A DNA stretch of 64,000 bases from Desmodesmus armatus (GCA_007449985.2 VIIQ02000727.1:24966-88965), one strand, 5' to 3'. Numbered from the stretch's first letter, positions 11,335-24,550 are shown. The notes: generated by a model not told the origin, from the sequence alone. Made by a program: numbers and translations.

Positions 11335-11631
11335 CTACCCAGCGAGCTTCACGCTCGTGAGGTCAAAACCCTTTGTGCAAAACCCTAATACTGCTGCAGC
11401 GCCGGCAAATGCAAACAGCACACCAGCAGCCACCTGACGTGGCTTATGCCAAAATGTAATAGCTGGGTAAGTGCTCAACGCTGACTCGTCAGTGTAACAG
11501 ACAGGCGACAAACGAAGCAGCAGAAGACTGCACAGCTGTACACACACCCATGAGCTGCCAGCCATCAAGGCTAACCCATCTCCTACTACTGAACCCTTGC
11601 GTGATCCACACACAGACATCGCCATAGCCAT
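11335..11631 (-). CDS. Possible small membrane protein (98 aa)
   Basis: This is an ATG-to-TAG frame with a good start context (GTCGCCATGG). It contains two hydrophobic stretches: LMAGSSWVCVQLCSLLLLRL near residues 22-42 and VAAGVLFAFAGAAAVLGF near 67-84, the second preceded by FWHKPRQ. That arrangement fits a small organelle-membrane subunit, but I do not recognise a family. It may be one exon of something larger. No splice sites or neighbours support it further, so this is a tentative call. Confidence 0.3.
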   Translation of the reverse strand: MAMAMSVCGSRKGSVVGDGLALMAGSSWVCVQLCSLLLLRLSPVCYTDESALSTYPAITFWHKPRQVAAGVLFAFAGAAAVLGFCTKGFDLTSVKLAG

Positions 11632-11813
11632 GGCGACGTGGTAGTCGGCCTGACCGGCCGTTCACCAGCCACGAAGGGCTGACAAGTCAGTAAACTGCAT
11701 CAGCTGAAATTCAAGGATTGAGCACACAGGAAGCGCTCACTAAAGCTCTAACAAGACTCCCCACACCCCTCAGCGCCAAAGCCCCATGCGTGGGCCATGC
11801 GCACACTCGTGCC

Positions 11814-11848
<35 letters not shown>

Positions 11849-14674
11849 TTGTGTCGCGGAGCACAGCCCATGTAGCACTGCAGTGCACTCACCACCCTGT
11901 TGGTCTGCCACATTCGCTCAACCCTCAACCCACCACAGCAAACAGCGCCCAGCTGCCCACTCCAAATTGTTGCTGGGTGCGCTTGACGGGGTGCAAAAAC
12001 AATTACGCACTACCGCATGCACACGCAAGCGCTTGCGAGCGTGTGCATGCGGATGTTGCTGTCATGCAGGCGGACCAGTACCAAACCCACATCCCGACTG
12101 CTCGGCCCCTGTTTTGATGCTGTGTCCCAGCATGTACCCGATCAGTCAACCACAACTGATCTCCAAATGGCATTGATGGTGATGTAACACAAAGACAACT
12201 CAACTTCAGCCGCTGCCTCCGAACCAGTGGTGCTTCCTGTTGAAGAAAAACATGAACAACAACAAAAGCTCAGCTGCAGCGGCTGTGGCGCTTTCAACCA
12301 AGGACAAAAGTTGAACCTTGGCTTACAATGACCATTCCATTACACTCGCAAGGGCGCACCATGCTGCTTCAAAGAGACCTTGAACATGAAGGCCGGCAGC
12401 TTGAGCCGATACGTAGGCTTTGCCCTGGATCCATAAAAACCTGAGGAATATGCTGCCCATCTGAGGAACAACCTTGACTTTTCTGCCTCAGCAGTCGATC
12501 AACCCCAGGGCAGTTGTGTATGTCATTGGCCTGCCATGTCTCCTACCCACCTATTACGACGATAACTCAAACGTGGTACATCAACACTTTAGTGACTGCA
12601 TCCCCAACCAACCCATATGCACAACCAGGCAGCCAGCTGGATCCATGCTGCCATGCACGGCTGCCTCAAAGGCACCTTTGCGTGCTGTGATAGTAGCAAA
12701 ACAACTCCCACTGTCGGACAGCAGGCTGGGCTGTTGGTGTCTTGCTTTGCAGGCATACCCCAGCACATCACAAATTGGCAAACATGTGGCAGCACACACT
12801 GCTCAACCGCACAGCCGCTGCAAAGCAGCATCAACGGGGTGCCACCCTCGCTGTGGCACTTCACTGTTACCTGTAACTGCAAGTATCAACCAACACATAA
12901 CCAACACTCCACATTCCCCCAAACCGTTTAGTCACAATCTCACACAATCCCACACACGCCCCAACATAACCTCACTTGAGGCAGCCGCTGAATCGCAGAC
13001 GGCATTGCAAGCGTGGGGCACTCACACAGCGGCTGTGTTGGGCCTGAAATAACATGGCGCAATGCAGCAAATCGGGCCAGGTGGACCACCGTGTCCGCAC
13101 AGCACGCAACACCAATACTCCCTCTGTCACGTCACCTCCCTGGGGGTGGAGTGTGACGCAACTGCATGCGGCAAGGGATGTAGTCCTGTTCTAGAGACCA
13201 GCGGCAGCAGGGGAGTACCCACATAGTCAGCCAATCAATCCTGCTGTCACAACATCCACCCAGTCGCCCCCTGACATTTGCCAGCACCATAGGTGCAGGC
13301 TAGTCAGACAAGGAGAAACAAAAGAGAGTACTTTCTTGCTGCAAGGCCCAGGGCTTCAAACCATGAAAGCCTGTCTGTGACCGGCCATGAAACCTGGGCA
13401 AACGTGATATACAACAGCAAGCAACAGCAGACACCCAGCACAGCACAGCACATCACAGCATGCACGTCCTGTGTTACGGGACAGCAGCTGCGTTATCCCC
13501 GTGACAGCAGTTGCAGCTGCAGATATCCAGCAGTTGTGTCGTGCTACATGGTTTTGCTGTTGGCCGTTTGGGCGTCACCAAGGAACAACAGCACAGGCTT
13601 ACAGGCACTACAAATGTTGCCGGGGACCCCATCCTCCACAGCAACAAGGCTGGGTTTCAGGGATGGATTTGGGGTTGAGACGAGCGAGCCTGTTACCTCA
13701 CAGTCCCGAAACAGAAGCAACTGCAGTGCAAAGACTGGTCAGACTACCAGCATCAGCTGAGACAGCAGTAGCACACAGCAGTACATGCAGCAAGCACCCA
13801 CATTGCCAGGTGCTCCTTGCAGAAGTGGCCAATCAGTGTATCAAAAGCCATGAGAAACTGCAAAAACCAACAGTTTCCACCTCCCATGGGGCACAACCAT
13901 TGCACTGCTGTAAGGCAAGCAGCAGCCAAGCCGGATCTCACTTGCCACCCGGGGAAGAGGTAATAGCTGTCTGAGCCCTTCAGGGTTTTGGGGATGAACC
14001 ATAAACCCCTGCACAAACAAATGCATGACAGTATCGCCTGCATTTCACTGCTATGTAAGGCCAGCACAGCACAGAGTGGCTGTCAGTGCTGCATCCCCAA
14101 CATGCTCATCACAACCGCACAAACAATGCATGGGAGCGATGTATTGCTGTGAAGCAGACAACTTTGCAAAATCCAGCAGCACTGTTACCAGGAAGGATAC
14201 CGACACCAGCCGCCAACAGTAGGCCAGCAGCCAACAGTAGGGCAGCCCCTGCTGAATTCAGCAGGACCAACACACTCCATACTCACGCCCCAGCACGACC
14301 CATCTCACTCCTGCACCCCTCAACCCCAACCGCCCAACCACCCTTACGCAATCCATGGAGCGGTGGGTGAGGGTCTAACCATAACACCGCCCAACACGCC
14401 CTCAATACCCCAGCTTCACACCCACGGTAAACAAGGCGGTCGAGCAGTGGTCTTCTAGACCCAGCACAATAGCATGCACTTTGTAACAGGACCAGCACAG
14501 CACAGCACACAAGTCTCGTGTCAACACACACTGCGCCCATGGTCCGTACCATGCGCCACATCACAGCACAGCGTTGCATTCAGCACCGTGCTGCTGGCAG
14601 GCACGCCAAACAATGTTTTCAAAGCACGATTCCCACCCCATACCCCAGCACGGACTGCATTCACACCCCTGCCC
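11632..14674. other. Gene-poor stretch 3' of the NIT2-like gene
   Basis: Only a short (CAG)n run at 11817-11848 and unstructured short frames are seen. The right end must contain the 3' UTR of the minus-strand NIT2-like gene. No clear TTACA (TGTAA on the minus strand) was found close to its stop. Confidence 0.45.
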
Positions 14675-17600
14675 TCAAGGCCCCCCAGCAGCGGCAGCAG
14701 CAGCCCCCTCGGACTGCATCCCCCCCGCTGCTGCAGAAGGGAAGCCCTTCATATCAAGCAGTGCTGAGTCATCTAACAGCATGTCATCAGCTAACAGATC
14801 TAACAAGCCATCACCAGGCACCTCCAACAGACCCATTAGCTGCTGGCTCTGCTGCTGCTGCTGCTGCTGCTGGTGCAAGGTTACTATAGGGCCGTCGTGT
14901 GAGTGCTGCTGCTGGTGCTGCGACGGGTTGCTGTTGTCTGTTACGGAGGAAGGGCTGCTGTGTGCAGCACCAGAGTGGGAGTGCTGCTGCTGCTGCTGCT
15001 GCAAGGATACTATAGGCCCTGACTGCTGCTGCTGTTGCTGGTTGCCGCTGTTGGTACCAAACACAACCGAGCTCAACATGTCAGACTGAAACTGCTGCTG
15101 AGGTGCATACTGCACCTGCTGCTGCTGGAACTGCTGCTGCTGCTGCTGCAGTTGCGGGCTGAAGAACTGCTGCTGCTGTGGCTGCTGCTGCTGCTGCTGC
15201 AGCTGTTGGCTCCCATGGTACTGTAGCTGCTTCTGGATGGGATCCTGCTGCTGCTGCATTGCAGTGTCCAGCATTGACTGGTACCCACCCATGCCCTCCC
15301 CGCCCAAACCCCCACCAACCGAAGATGGCCCACACATACCCTGATAACCACCCATCCCCATTTGCTGCTGCTGCATCTGCTGCTGCTGTTGCATCTGCTG
15401 CAGTTGCTGCTGCTGGTACATCCCGGACTGCTGCTGCTGCTGCTGCAGCTGCTGCAGCAGCATGGGATCCACCCACTCAAGGAATTCATGCTCCCCATCA
15501 AACCCTGTTGCTGCCCAAGACTCCCCACCAACTGCTGCTGCTGCTGCATGCCGCCCCCACCCATCATCATCATCCCTCCCGCACCTCCCAACGCAGGGGT
15601 ACCCATCACACCACACCCCACAATCTGCTGCTGCTGCGGCATGCCCATCCCCATACCTCCCATCCCTCCCGCCAACCCCATTGGCCCATGCCCCAGGGAA
15701 CCCCCCATAGCAGCAGCAGCAGTAAGGCTCTGCATCTGCATGAGGTCACCGGAGCTCCCAGGGAACGAAAACCCGCTCACAAAACCGCTGGCGGCAACAG
15801 CAGTACCCGCAGAACCGCAGCAGCCGCCTGCGAGACTCGGCTGCGCCCCCCAACTACCGCTGCCCGCCGTCCCCGGCAAGCTTCCATTCCCTGCGAGCCT
15901 ACCGCTGCTGCGGTTTCTCGGCGGAGGGATTGCCATGCTGCTGCTGCGGCTAGCATTCATGCTGCTGCTGGCTAAACCCACGCCGCCGAGCTGCTGCTGC
16001 TGTGAGAGGATCTGCTGCTGCAGGCTTGCTGTGACCTGGGGTGTAAGGGCGCTAGGTTTTAGATTTTTCTTGATGGCAGATGCCACCAGTTCGTCCAGCT
16101 GGGGTCCAGGCTGTGCTGCTGTGGGTCCACCCATCTGGTTGATCGTGCGGTTTAGCTTCTGGATCTGACGCCTGCAGGGTTGAGCAGCAGCAGCAGCAGT
16201 TGAGACAGCAGAAACATAGGCAGGGTTTAGTCATGCGCACCTCAATGTCCCCCAGGACATCACTGGGCCAAGAAAACCCACACTCGACTAGTCTGTGATC
16301 AATCATGCATGCTGGACACGCTCCTGCAGGGGCTGCTGGCCCCAACTTTGGATAACACTTGGGTTTGAATCACTGTCAATCACTGTCAACAACACTGGGA
16401 GGGTTCAAAACTGTCACCGACACCACTGGGAGTTGCCAGTCTGTCGACACCACTGTCACATTATCCTCAAGCTTCACAGTATGCTCAAGCTTCACATTAT
16501 GCCCAACCTTGACATTATTCTTCGAGAGCTTCACTTGGCGACGAAGCCCATACCCCAGGCTTCGTCGCCATTGCGCCTGCATGCCCTCTTGAGGTGGCAG
16601 GTTGATGTTTTTGAGGTTCTACATCCTCCCATAAAGATGTGTGTGGCATGCTCATGCTCGCGGTGGCAACAAAGCAGCGGTGGCGCCTTGAGTCACAAGG
16701 CCGGGACATGGATTGGGTTCCGGGGCTTGCATTGGATCGGCTGGGCCTTTTGGGGCCTCTTTTTAACAAAGACTGACTGACTGAGGGCAAGGCTCACCTT
16801 GGCCAGCGTGTGATGCCGTTGCGCCTGCATGCCCTCTTGAGTGTGGTGGCACAGATGCCCAGGTTGGCAGCAGCCTCCTTCAGCCCCAACCCAAACTGGG
16901 CCTGAAGGTCCTCAAAAGTCAACTTGCGCCCAGCACCAACCGGCCTGTGGTGATACAAGGGGAGGAGAGTGGCGGGGGGGGGGGGGGGACAGACAGGCTC
17001 AGACACGGCATTGTTGCAGAAGGCTAGCGACACCCTGACAAAGGAGACATGACTTGGCACCCCAGCACCCACAGGCCGGCAACACAGGGGTGGGGGGTGG
17101 GGGGGGGGGGGGCAGACAGACTCAGTCGACTGAGCCTAAATGTCTATACGTCTAGACATTTGAACATATCAGGTTTGATTGGCAGGTCCTCAAAGGTCAA
17201 CTTACGCCCAGCACCAACAGGCCTGCGGTACAAGGGGGGGGGGAGACAGGATTGGTTTGGACATATCAGGTTTGCATGGTAGGTCCTCAAAGGTCAACTT
17301 GCGCCCTGCACCAACAGGCCTGCGGTACAAGCAGGGTGGTGGTGGTGAATGGGGCAACAGACAGGCTCAGACACGGCAGTGTTGCAAAAGGATAGAGACA
17401 CCCTGACAAAGGAGACATGACTTGGCACCCCAGCACCCACAGGCCGGCAACACAGGGGTGGGGGGTGGGGGTGGGGGGGGCAGACAGATTCAGTCGATTG
17501 AGCCTATATGTCTATATGTCTAGACATTGGAACATATCAGGTTAGCATGGCAGGTCCTCAAAGGTAAGCTTGCGCCCGGCACCAACAGGCCTGTGGGACA

Positions 17601-19119
17601 GGGGGGGGGGGGGGGGAGGCAGACAGTCAGAGTTAGTTTAGACATATCAGGTTTGCATGGTAGGTCCTCAAAGGTCAACTTGCGCCCAGCACCAACAGGC
17701 CTGCGGTGATACAAGGGGAAAACAGGGGCGGTGGGGGGGGGCACAGACAGGCTCAGACACGGCATTGTTGCAGAAGGCTAGAGACACCCTGACAAAGGAG
17801 ACATGACTTGGCACCCCAGCACCCACAGGCCGGCAACACAGGGGTGGGGGGTGGGGTGGGGTGGGGTGGGGGTGGGGGGGGGCAGACAGATTCAGTCAAC
17901 TGAGCCTATATGTCTACATGTCTAGAACATATCAGGTTTGCATGGCAGGTTGTCAAAGGTCAACTTGCGCCCAGCACCAACAGGCCTGTGAGGGGTCATA
18001 CAAGGGAGGGGGCGAGGAAACACACAGATTCAGGCAAGGCTGCTATGAGGCTTGTTGGAGCAGATGCCAAGGGCAAGAGAGGGCAGAAAATAACAGCGGC
18101 CATTCTTTGCTGCTGCAAGACAGGAAAGGACCCCACCCGACGGTTGTAACCCACGCAACCGAACTGCAGGCTTGCTACAACACTCTGACAACCTTCAGCT
18201 CGCCCACTCAAACCAACAACACAGCCACACACACCTGTTGGCGCCGTACTTGCCGCCGCGCCCTCCCTCTCCATCTCCCTCGTCATCAGACCCCACAAAC
18301 TCATCGTCCTCCTCACACTCCTGCTGCTGGTACTGCTGGTACTGCTGCTGCTGGTACTGCTGTTGGTACTGCAGGGGTGCTGACACAGCAGGAGACAGCA
18401 CCACATTCTGATCCTCCTGTGCAAGAGGGGTGATGGCTTGTAGGGTGGTCTGCATGCCCTGCAGCTGCTGCACGGGATCAGCAGCAGCAGCAGCACCAGG
18501 CTGGCAGCCGCCACTGCTGCCGCCATTGCTGCCACCGTTGCTGCCGCCTGCTAGCTGCTGCTGCAGCTGCTCCAGCTGCTGAATGACTGACAGCACCGTG
18601 CTTGCAGGGATGCTAGCAGGACCAGCAGCAGCAGCAGCAGCAGCAGCGGGAGGGTTTGCAGGCTGCTGCTGCTGCTGCTGAGAGCCATTCATTGCAGCCA
18701 GCATGCTGGACAGGGCAGCAGAGACAGCAGATATGTCCAGCTGCTGGTTCTGCTGCTGCTGCTGTTGCTGCTGGAGCTGCTGCTGTTGCTGCTGCAGCAG
18801 CTGCTGCACATTCATCAGCAGACTGCTGATGTCCTGCTGCTGCTGTTGCTCCGGGGGTGCCACATCTGCCTGCTGCTGCTGCTGCTGCTGCAAGGAAAAT
18901 GGTGTCACCTGCTGCTGCTGCTGCTGCTGCAGGGATGCTGGCTTTGACTGTGCCTCATCAATATCCCCTCTGCCCTGCTCTGCCTTAACACCAGGAACAG
19001 CAGTAGCAGCAGCGGCAACAGCAGCAGTACCAGCCGCCGCCCCGGCAGCATTGGCAGCAGCAGCCACAACGTCGTCCTGGTTGGCGCTGCCTTGCCGGCT
19101 GCCGCTGCCTACAGCAGCA

Positions 19120-19157
<38 letters not shown>

Positions 19158-22100
19158 GTCAAGCAGCTGCTGCTGTTGCTGCTGCTGAGAACCAGCCTCC
19201 TCTTCTACTCCCTGCATGCTGTCAGACCCAGCCGGCTTCTGTACTGCTGCTGCTGCTGCTGGAGCAGCAGCAAGACCTGGCATCAACCCACCAGTTGCTG
19301 CTGCTGCTGCCGCTGCTGCAGCAAAGCTGCCGCCAGAGCCCATCCCACCCCTGCTCGACTGCTGCTGCTGCTGCTGCTCTTGAGCATCAGCACCCCAGCC
19401 AGATGTGTAGCTGCCAGCCGGCTGTGGTGCCTGCTGCTGCTGCTGCCTACTGGTGCCAGCAGCGGTGGCGGCTGCTGTCAAGGACATGGAGCCGCCGGCG
19501 GCTGCGGCAGCAATGGCAGCACCGAGATCGTCGCCTGCATGATGAGGGAGAAAGGAAGAGCGGGAGGGCGGGGCCGTCATGCGTCAGCAACCATAGCATT
19601 ATATAGTACGGCGTTTGCAGAGGAAGGAGACGACGTCAAGAGGCCAGCATCTGAGGGATGCCACACACGTTAGCAAGTGCGGAGGGGAACTGCCCTACAC
19701 TGAGCTGGAGAAGCCCAGAGGTAATCACGCCTCGTCATCATGAGCATCATGCTAACGCAGGGGCAGTCCAGCACTGCGCAGCTGCTGGCGTGGCCACCAC
19801 CACTCGTGTTGTCTGTGCCAGCAAAAAGCAACACCCAGGTCCCTCGCACCCCACATCCCTCTCCCCTCTCTCGCACAACCCACCACCACCGCCACCAGCA
19901 CGCACAACCCCAACCCCACACCCACACACCTCCCCACACCCACCCACCTCCAGCAGCAGCAGCGGCAGCAGCAGCTGCCGCCTCGTCATCAGGAGCATCA
20001 TTCTCCAGCAGTAGCCGCCCAACGCTGTTGCTGCTGGTGGTAGGGCCGCCACAACCCCCACCGACACCTCCCCCAAAGCTGTGTGTGCCAGCCAAATCGG
20101 CCGCTAGGTCTCGTAGCAGTCCCCCTGCGTCCCCCACGTCCATGGCCCACTTGCGCAGGCCTACGGAGGTGGTGATCAGCTCGGGGTCTGAGGTAGTCAT
20201 GCACACGTCCTGCAGCAGCAGCAGCAGCAGCAGCGGCGGCGGCGGTGAGTTCAAAAGGAAGCCAGGTGGGGCTGCGGGTTTATGTAAAGAGCCCAGATGC
20301 ACGCGCTTCCAGTGCAGACAGACAGACAGACAGCGCGTTGCGGCAGCGTTGACACCTAGCAGCAGCTGCTGCTACTGCATGGGACGCAAGGCAGGTGATG
20401 CTACAAACCTGCCAGGATGGTAATACTCTCCTACTCCGCCCCTCAAGCTGGCCACACAAACCACCTGCTACCACCTATAACACCCCCCCCTCCCTGCCTC
20501 CCTACACTAACACCCCCTGCCCCCCACCTCACCCCCCCCCTCAAAAAACAAAAACCACATTACTCACCAGCAGGCACCTCCTCAGCAGTGCAATGACCTC
20601 AGCAAGTGCCACATCCCTGTCTGCCTGCACCAGCTCAAACTTCACAATTGCTCTCCTACTGCGCCCCTCAAGCTGCCCACACAAACCCCCTGCCCCCCAC
20701 CTATGCCACCCGGAAGAAAATGGAGTCCACACACCCCTCTCGCCCCCCCCCCCCCCCGCCAACCCCAGCACTTACCAGCAGGCACCTCCTCAGCAGAGCG
20801 ATGACCTCAGGGAATGCCACATCCCTGTCCGCCTGCACCAGCTCAAACACTGCCACAGGCCGCAGCGCACCAGACCCAGCAGCAGCAGCCTCAGCGGCAG
20901 CCATATCGATCATGCCGCTGCCGTCACCCCGGCTGCATCGACGAAGGGTTTTGCGTGTGTACATGTGGCACAAGGAAAGGAGGACATACGAAGACAGGCG
21001 ATGGAGTCAGCGCAGTGAACAGAGTGCATTGGTGGGGCTTGCATCCAGCACCCTGCGACCCTGAACCCTCAGCCGATGACTAATGAGTGGGCCTTGTGAG
21101 CAAGCGGACAAACATGACGGGGCCTTGCATTTATTTCTGCATCAGCTGGATTACCCATGCAAACAACACAGCAGGAATGCCAGTGCCCCCCCCCCCCTAC
21201 TCATCCACTCGCACCCCTTTTGAGCCACCCACCTGACGTCAAAGACTGGCATGACGAGTGTGCTGTGCACGCGGCAGCGCTGTGCCTCACTGACGCGCAG
21301 GTACACCTGCCTGTTGTACTTCTGGACGTTGTGGGACATCTCAGGCTGGGGGGGGGGGGGGGGGGCAGAGGCAGAGGCGAAAGCAGAGGCAGAAACAAAC
21401 GAAGATGCAGCAGTCAAGGAGTGAGAGGGGTGTGCGGGTAGGTCAAAAAGCGTAGAGAGTGTGTGAGCACAGAATACTTACAGTGTGAACTAGCAGTGCA
21501 AGGAGGGTGGGGCTGTCCAAAGACTGACCCCCCCCCCCCCCCCCCCCCGACTACACCCCCACAGCTCAACTGCACCCCTGCAGGCTTGCGTGCCGCGCAT
21601 GACCCACCAACATGGCACCCTGCTGTTTGCAAATTGACCAGTTCCTCCTGCTGCTGGTGGAAGTGGTGCTGCAGCTGCTGCTGCTGCCCACTTTGACTGC
21701 CCTGCTTACTCGTACTGCATCTGAGTATGTCCGTATGCTGCATCCTGCAGCCCCCCCCCCCCTTGCTCACCCCCTTGCTGCACCTGCAATCGTTGCACCC
21801 CCCGCTCACACATGCTGCTGCTGCTGCTGCTGCTGCTGGCTGCTATGCAAAGCTGCGACAAATCCTCCCCTTCCCACCCGGCACCCCCCCCCCCACACAC
21901 CCCACACTACCACCCCCACGGACACACCTCGCATGAGGAGTACACGCGCCCGATCGCCCCCATGAGTGCCGGCCGTGTAACGTCCGTTGAGAACCGATAG
22001 CGGCAGGACACGCAGCGGAACAGCGCCAGGAGATCCCCCACACCAGCAATGGCAAAGGGCAGACCCTGCACACCAACAGCAGTGAGTGTACGAGGTTGCA

Positions 22101-22552
22101 GGCACAGCAGACGCATGCAAGCGAAGTATGCGCGTGCAGGAGTGGTGCTGGGGTAGTAGGAATGAAATTTGCGCGCGTGGAGGGCTCAGGCATGCTGTTG
22201 GCACCTGCAGAGGGGATCTGCTGATGCAGGTGTGCAGGGGCAGCAGAGTATGCTCACCTGTGCGCTCAGCACCACGCTGCCGTTTGCCAATACATCTGGC
22301 ATCCATATCTGTAGTAACAAGAGAGTTTGTAGGGTCAAAAAGCTGGCCATGAGTGAAAAGGGTTTTCAAGCTGGTGATGAGTGTGATGGCTATCAAGACT
22401 ACCCCGGGACGCACCTGGACCAGAGCACCGCTCTTGCAGCTCGCAAGCTTCAGATTCAGATCAAACAATGCTCTAGATAGCCTTTGCTTTGCGTCAGCTA
22501 CTTGGAGGACTTGCCCGGACATGGGCAAGTCTGGTGCGTTCGTTGCCTGCAT
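14675..22552 (-). CDS. NIT2-like NLP/RWP-RK transcription regulator
   Basis: Probable nuclear regulator of nitrogen (nitrate) genes, by relation to Chlamydomonas NIT2 and plant NLPs. Exons: 22552-22415, 22308-22258, 22065-21928, 21345-21233, 20932-20776, 20209-19948, 19534-18235, 16944-16798, 16171-14675. The first eight join in phase with GT-AG sites. Exons 1-5 give the NLP GAF-like region (SGALVQ, IWMPDVLANGSVV, GLPFAIAG, YLRVSEAQRCRVHSTLVMPV, VAVFELVQADRD). Exon 7 is a 433-residue polyGln/polyAla exon ending in acidic EEDDEFVGSDDEGDGE. Exons 8-9 give the RWP-RK domain (RKLTFEDLQAQFGLGLKEAA, CATTLKRACRRNGITRWPR, then RQIQKLNR). The C-terminus is Gln-rich and ends with acidic LLDLLADDMLLDDSALLD. 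Exon 9 needs one frameshift near 15490-15560 to pass from GSMNSL to DPMLLQQLQQ. The start is the first in-frame ATG; the frame stays open 67 codons upstream, so an earlier exon is possible. Confidence 0.9.
16905..17991 (-). repeat. Tandem copies of the RWP-RK exon junction inside its intron
   Basis: Intron 7 of the NIT2-like gene contains five extra copies of the acceptor plus first ~15 codons (PVGAGRKLTFEDL) of the RWP-RK exon, near 17184, 17281, 17552, 17662 and 17947. The true copy is at 16905-16944. They sit in longer units (about 367-385 bp) starting near 17031, 17398 and 17783 that share AGGAGACATGACTTGGCACC. Copies diverge after the Leu codon into unrelated sequence, so none could encode a full RWP-RK domain. 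Confidence 0.9.
20568..20672 (-). other. Duplicated cassette exon in the NLP region
   Basis: A 105-nt copy of the 3' part of exon 5 (FELVQADRDVALAEVIALL) lies in the intron between exons 5 and 6. It has its own acceptor (TGTGTGGGCAG) and donor (GTGAGT) and is phase 0-0, so inclusion would add 35 residues in frame. The duplicated unit is about 210 bp; a further flank copy starts near 20434. Whether it is used cannot be told from the sequence. Confidence 0.7.
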
Positions 22553-23511
22553 CACTGGCTCAGGCACTGCTTCATTCAAGGGAGTGATTGATGAAAGCGC
22601 TTGTATTGTGACGTAACTTGGAAACCAGTCAGGAAAGCGATGTTGTAGGGGAATGCGGATTTCCACCTGACGGCGCAAACGATGAGCCTCGAAACGTACA
22701 GAGACGGTGAAGCGTGGCGTGGTACTGGACAATTTCGGGCACACATGGGCCACGTGACCGGCAAAACCCTAAACGCTCGATGAGTCATTGCAAGCAGAAG
22801 TGTCCAAACCTTGCTGAGCTTTGTTGTTGATTCAACCTAAGTTATTGAAATGTTCCTGGTGACCGCTGGACTCCTGTAGACTGGTGTAGTGGACTGGCCT
22901 TGTGATTCATATGCATGCATGCTCAGCAATCTGTCTGTTCTGCCTGACTGAACTTTCATCATCCAAAATCAGTCCTTCAAGTTTCACATCCCACCTCACC
23001 ACCATTCACCAACACCCAAGCAGCAGCAGGAGCAGCAGGAGCAGCAAGAGCAGCAGCAGTAGCAGCAGTGCGGCCTGTGGTGCAAGGGACCAGCGGCAAC
23101 AGTGCCCTGCTGGCTGCTGATGCTGCACCAACAGCATGGCTTGGGCTGTCGACAATCTGCAAACAGCCATGCAATATGGTGAGTGGTCAGTGCAGTCCCC
23201 CTGCTGCTGTCACAGCTCTCATGGTCCATGGTACTGTGGTGAAGGGCTGCTTCTGGTGCTCTGCTGGTGTAGATGTCTCTTGTTTTTTGCATCTGAAGGC
23301 GCACTTATCGGGCCATCCACCACACACAAGCACTCCATACTCAGCTCCCTCCCTCCCCTCCCTTCCACGAACATCAGAGCACTCTGCTATGGCCCTGGTC
23401 CTGATCCAGCCATGCCTCACGCTGTGTGATCATCCCCCCCCCCCCCTTTCAAAAGGGATTCACAGCCACTAAGCAGACACCCTCTCCCCGCCACCACAGC
23501 AACTCTAGCAC
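22553..23511. other. Divergent intergenic region between NIT2-like and SpoVS-like genes
   Basis: This should hold the promoters of both flanking genes, which point away from each other. A minus-strand frame stays open to about 22753 without an ATG. No TATA box or repeated operator stands out. Confidence 0.4.
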
Positions 23512-23624
23512 TTGAGGCTGAATCAACTTCTGCTTCAGCATGAGGCATGTCTTTTGATGTTTTGCACTTCTGCCTGCAGGCCATGCCACTGTCCACACAG
23601 CACTGCAGCTGTTGGGCACCCAAG

Positions 23625-23657
<33 letters not shown>

Positions 23658-24509
23658 GCGGCGACAGTTTGATGCATGTGCTGTTGGTTGTGTTGACACA
23701 GTGCAGCAGCGCAGCAGGCAGCTGGTAGCTGTTGCTGCTGCACCTGCAGGCTTCTTGTCACAGAAGGTCCCAGCTGATTTGGCGTACATTTCTCCTGCAG
23801 CAGCAGGACAGCAGCAGCAGCAGCAGCAACAGCGCATGCAGCTGCTGGGTGGTGGCCCTCAGCAGTTCCTTCAGCAGCAGCACTTGAATAAGCAGCCCTA
23901 CCACCCACAGCAGCCACAGGGGCAGCAGGATCTGCAGCAGCAGCAGCAGTTGGTCCCTGGGCAGCAGCTTCACCGCTTCCACCACAGCCAAGAACAGCAC
24001 CAGCAGCAGCAGCAACTGCACCAGCACCACTTGCATTATGTAGGCAGTCGGGCCGCTGTTGCTGCTGCTGCCAACCTCTCTGCACATGGGGGCAGCGGTG
24101 CTGGTGGTGGCGGCGGCAGTACATCGCCAGCAGAGATTGCTGCTGCTGCTGCTGCAACTCCTGATGCTGCTACTGCTGCTGCTGCTGCTGGTGGCGATGG
24201 GGGTAGCAGCACAACTGGAGGCACTTCCACCAGCGGCAGCAGCAATAAGCCAGCCAACACTGGCAACAGCAGCAGCAGCAGCAGTGGCGGCAGCAGCAGC
24301 AGTGGCAGCAGGCGCTTGCCGAGCTCGCTGCAACGCCCAGTGCGGCCGGCGCTGGACCCCTTTGCTGCACAACAAGCAGTGCAGCAGAGGGGCCACGCCC
24401 CTCAGCAGCAACAGCCTGCTGATACAAATCAGCAGCAGCAGCAGCACCTGCTGACTTGGCGGCAGCGGCGAAGCACTGCGGTTACACCTCCATCACAACC
24501 AATGCAGCA

Positions 24510-24550
<41 letters not shown>

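Noticed and set aside
15362..19673. Long plus-strand frames rich in Leu, Cys or Ala over the NIT2-like gene
   Set aside because: They are antisense translations of CAG/CTG runs; the minus strand has splice sites, phase and domain motifs.
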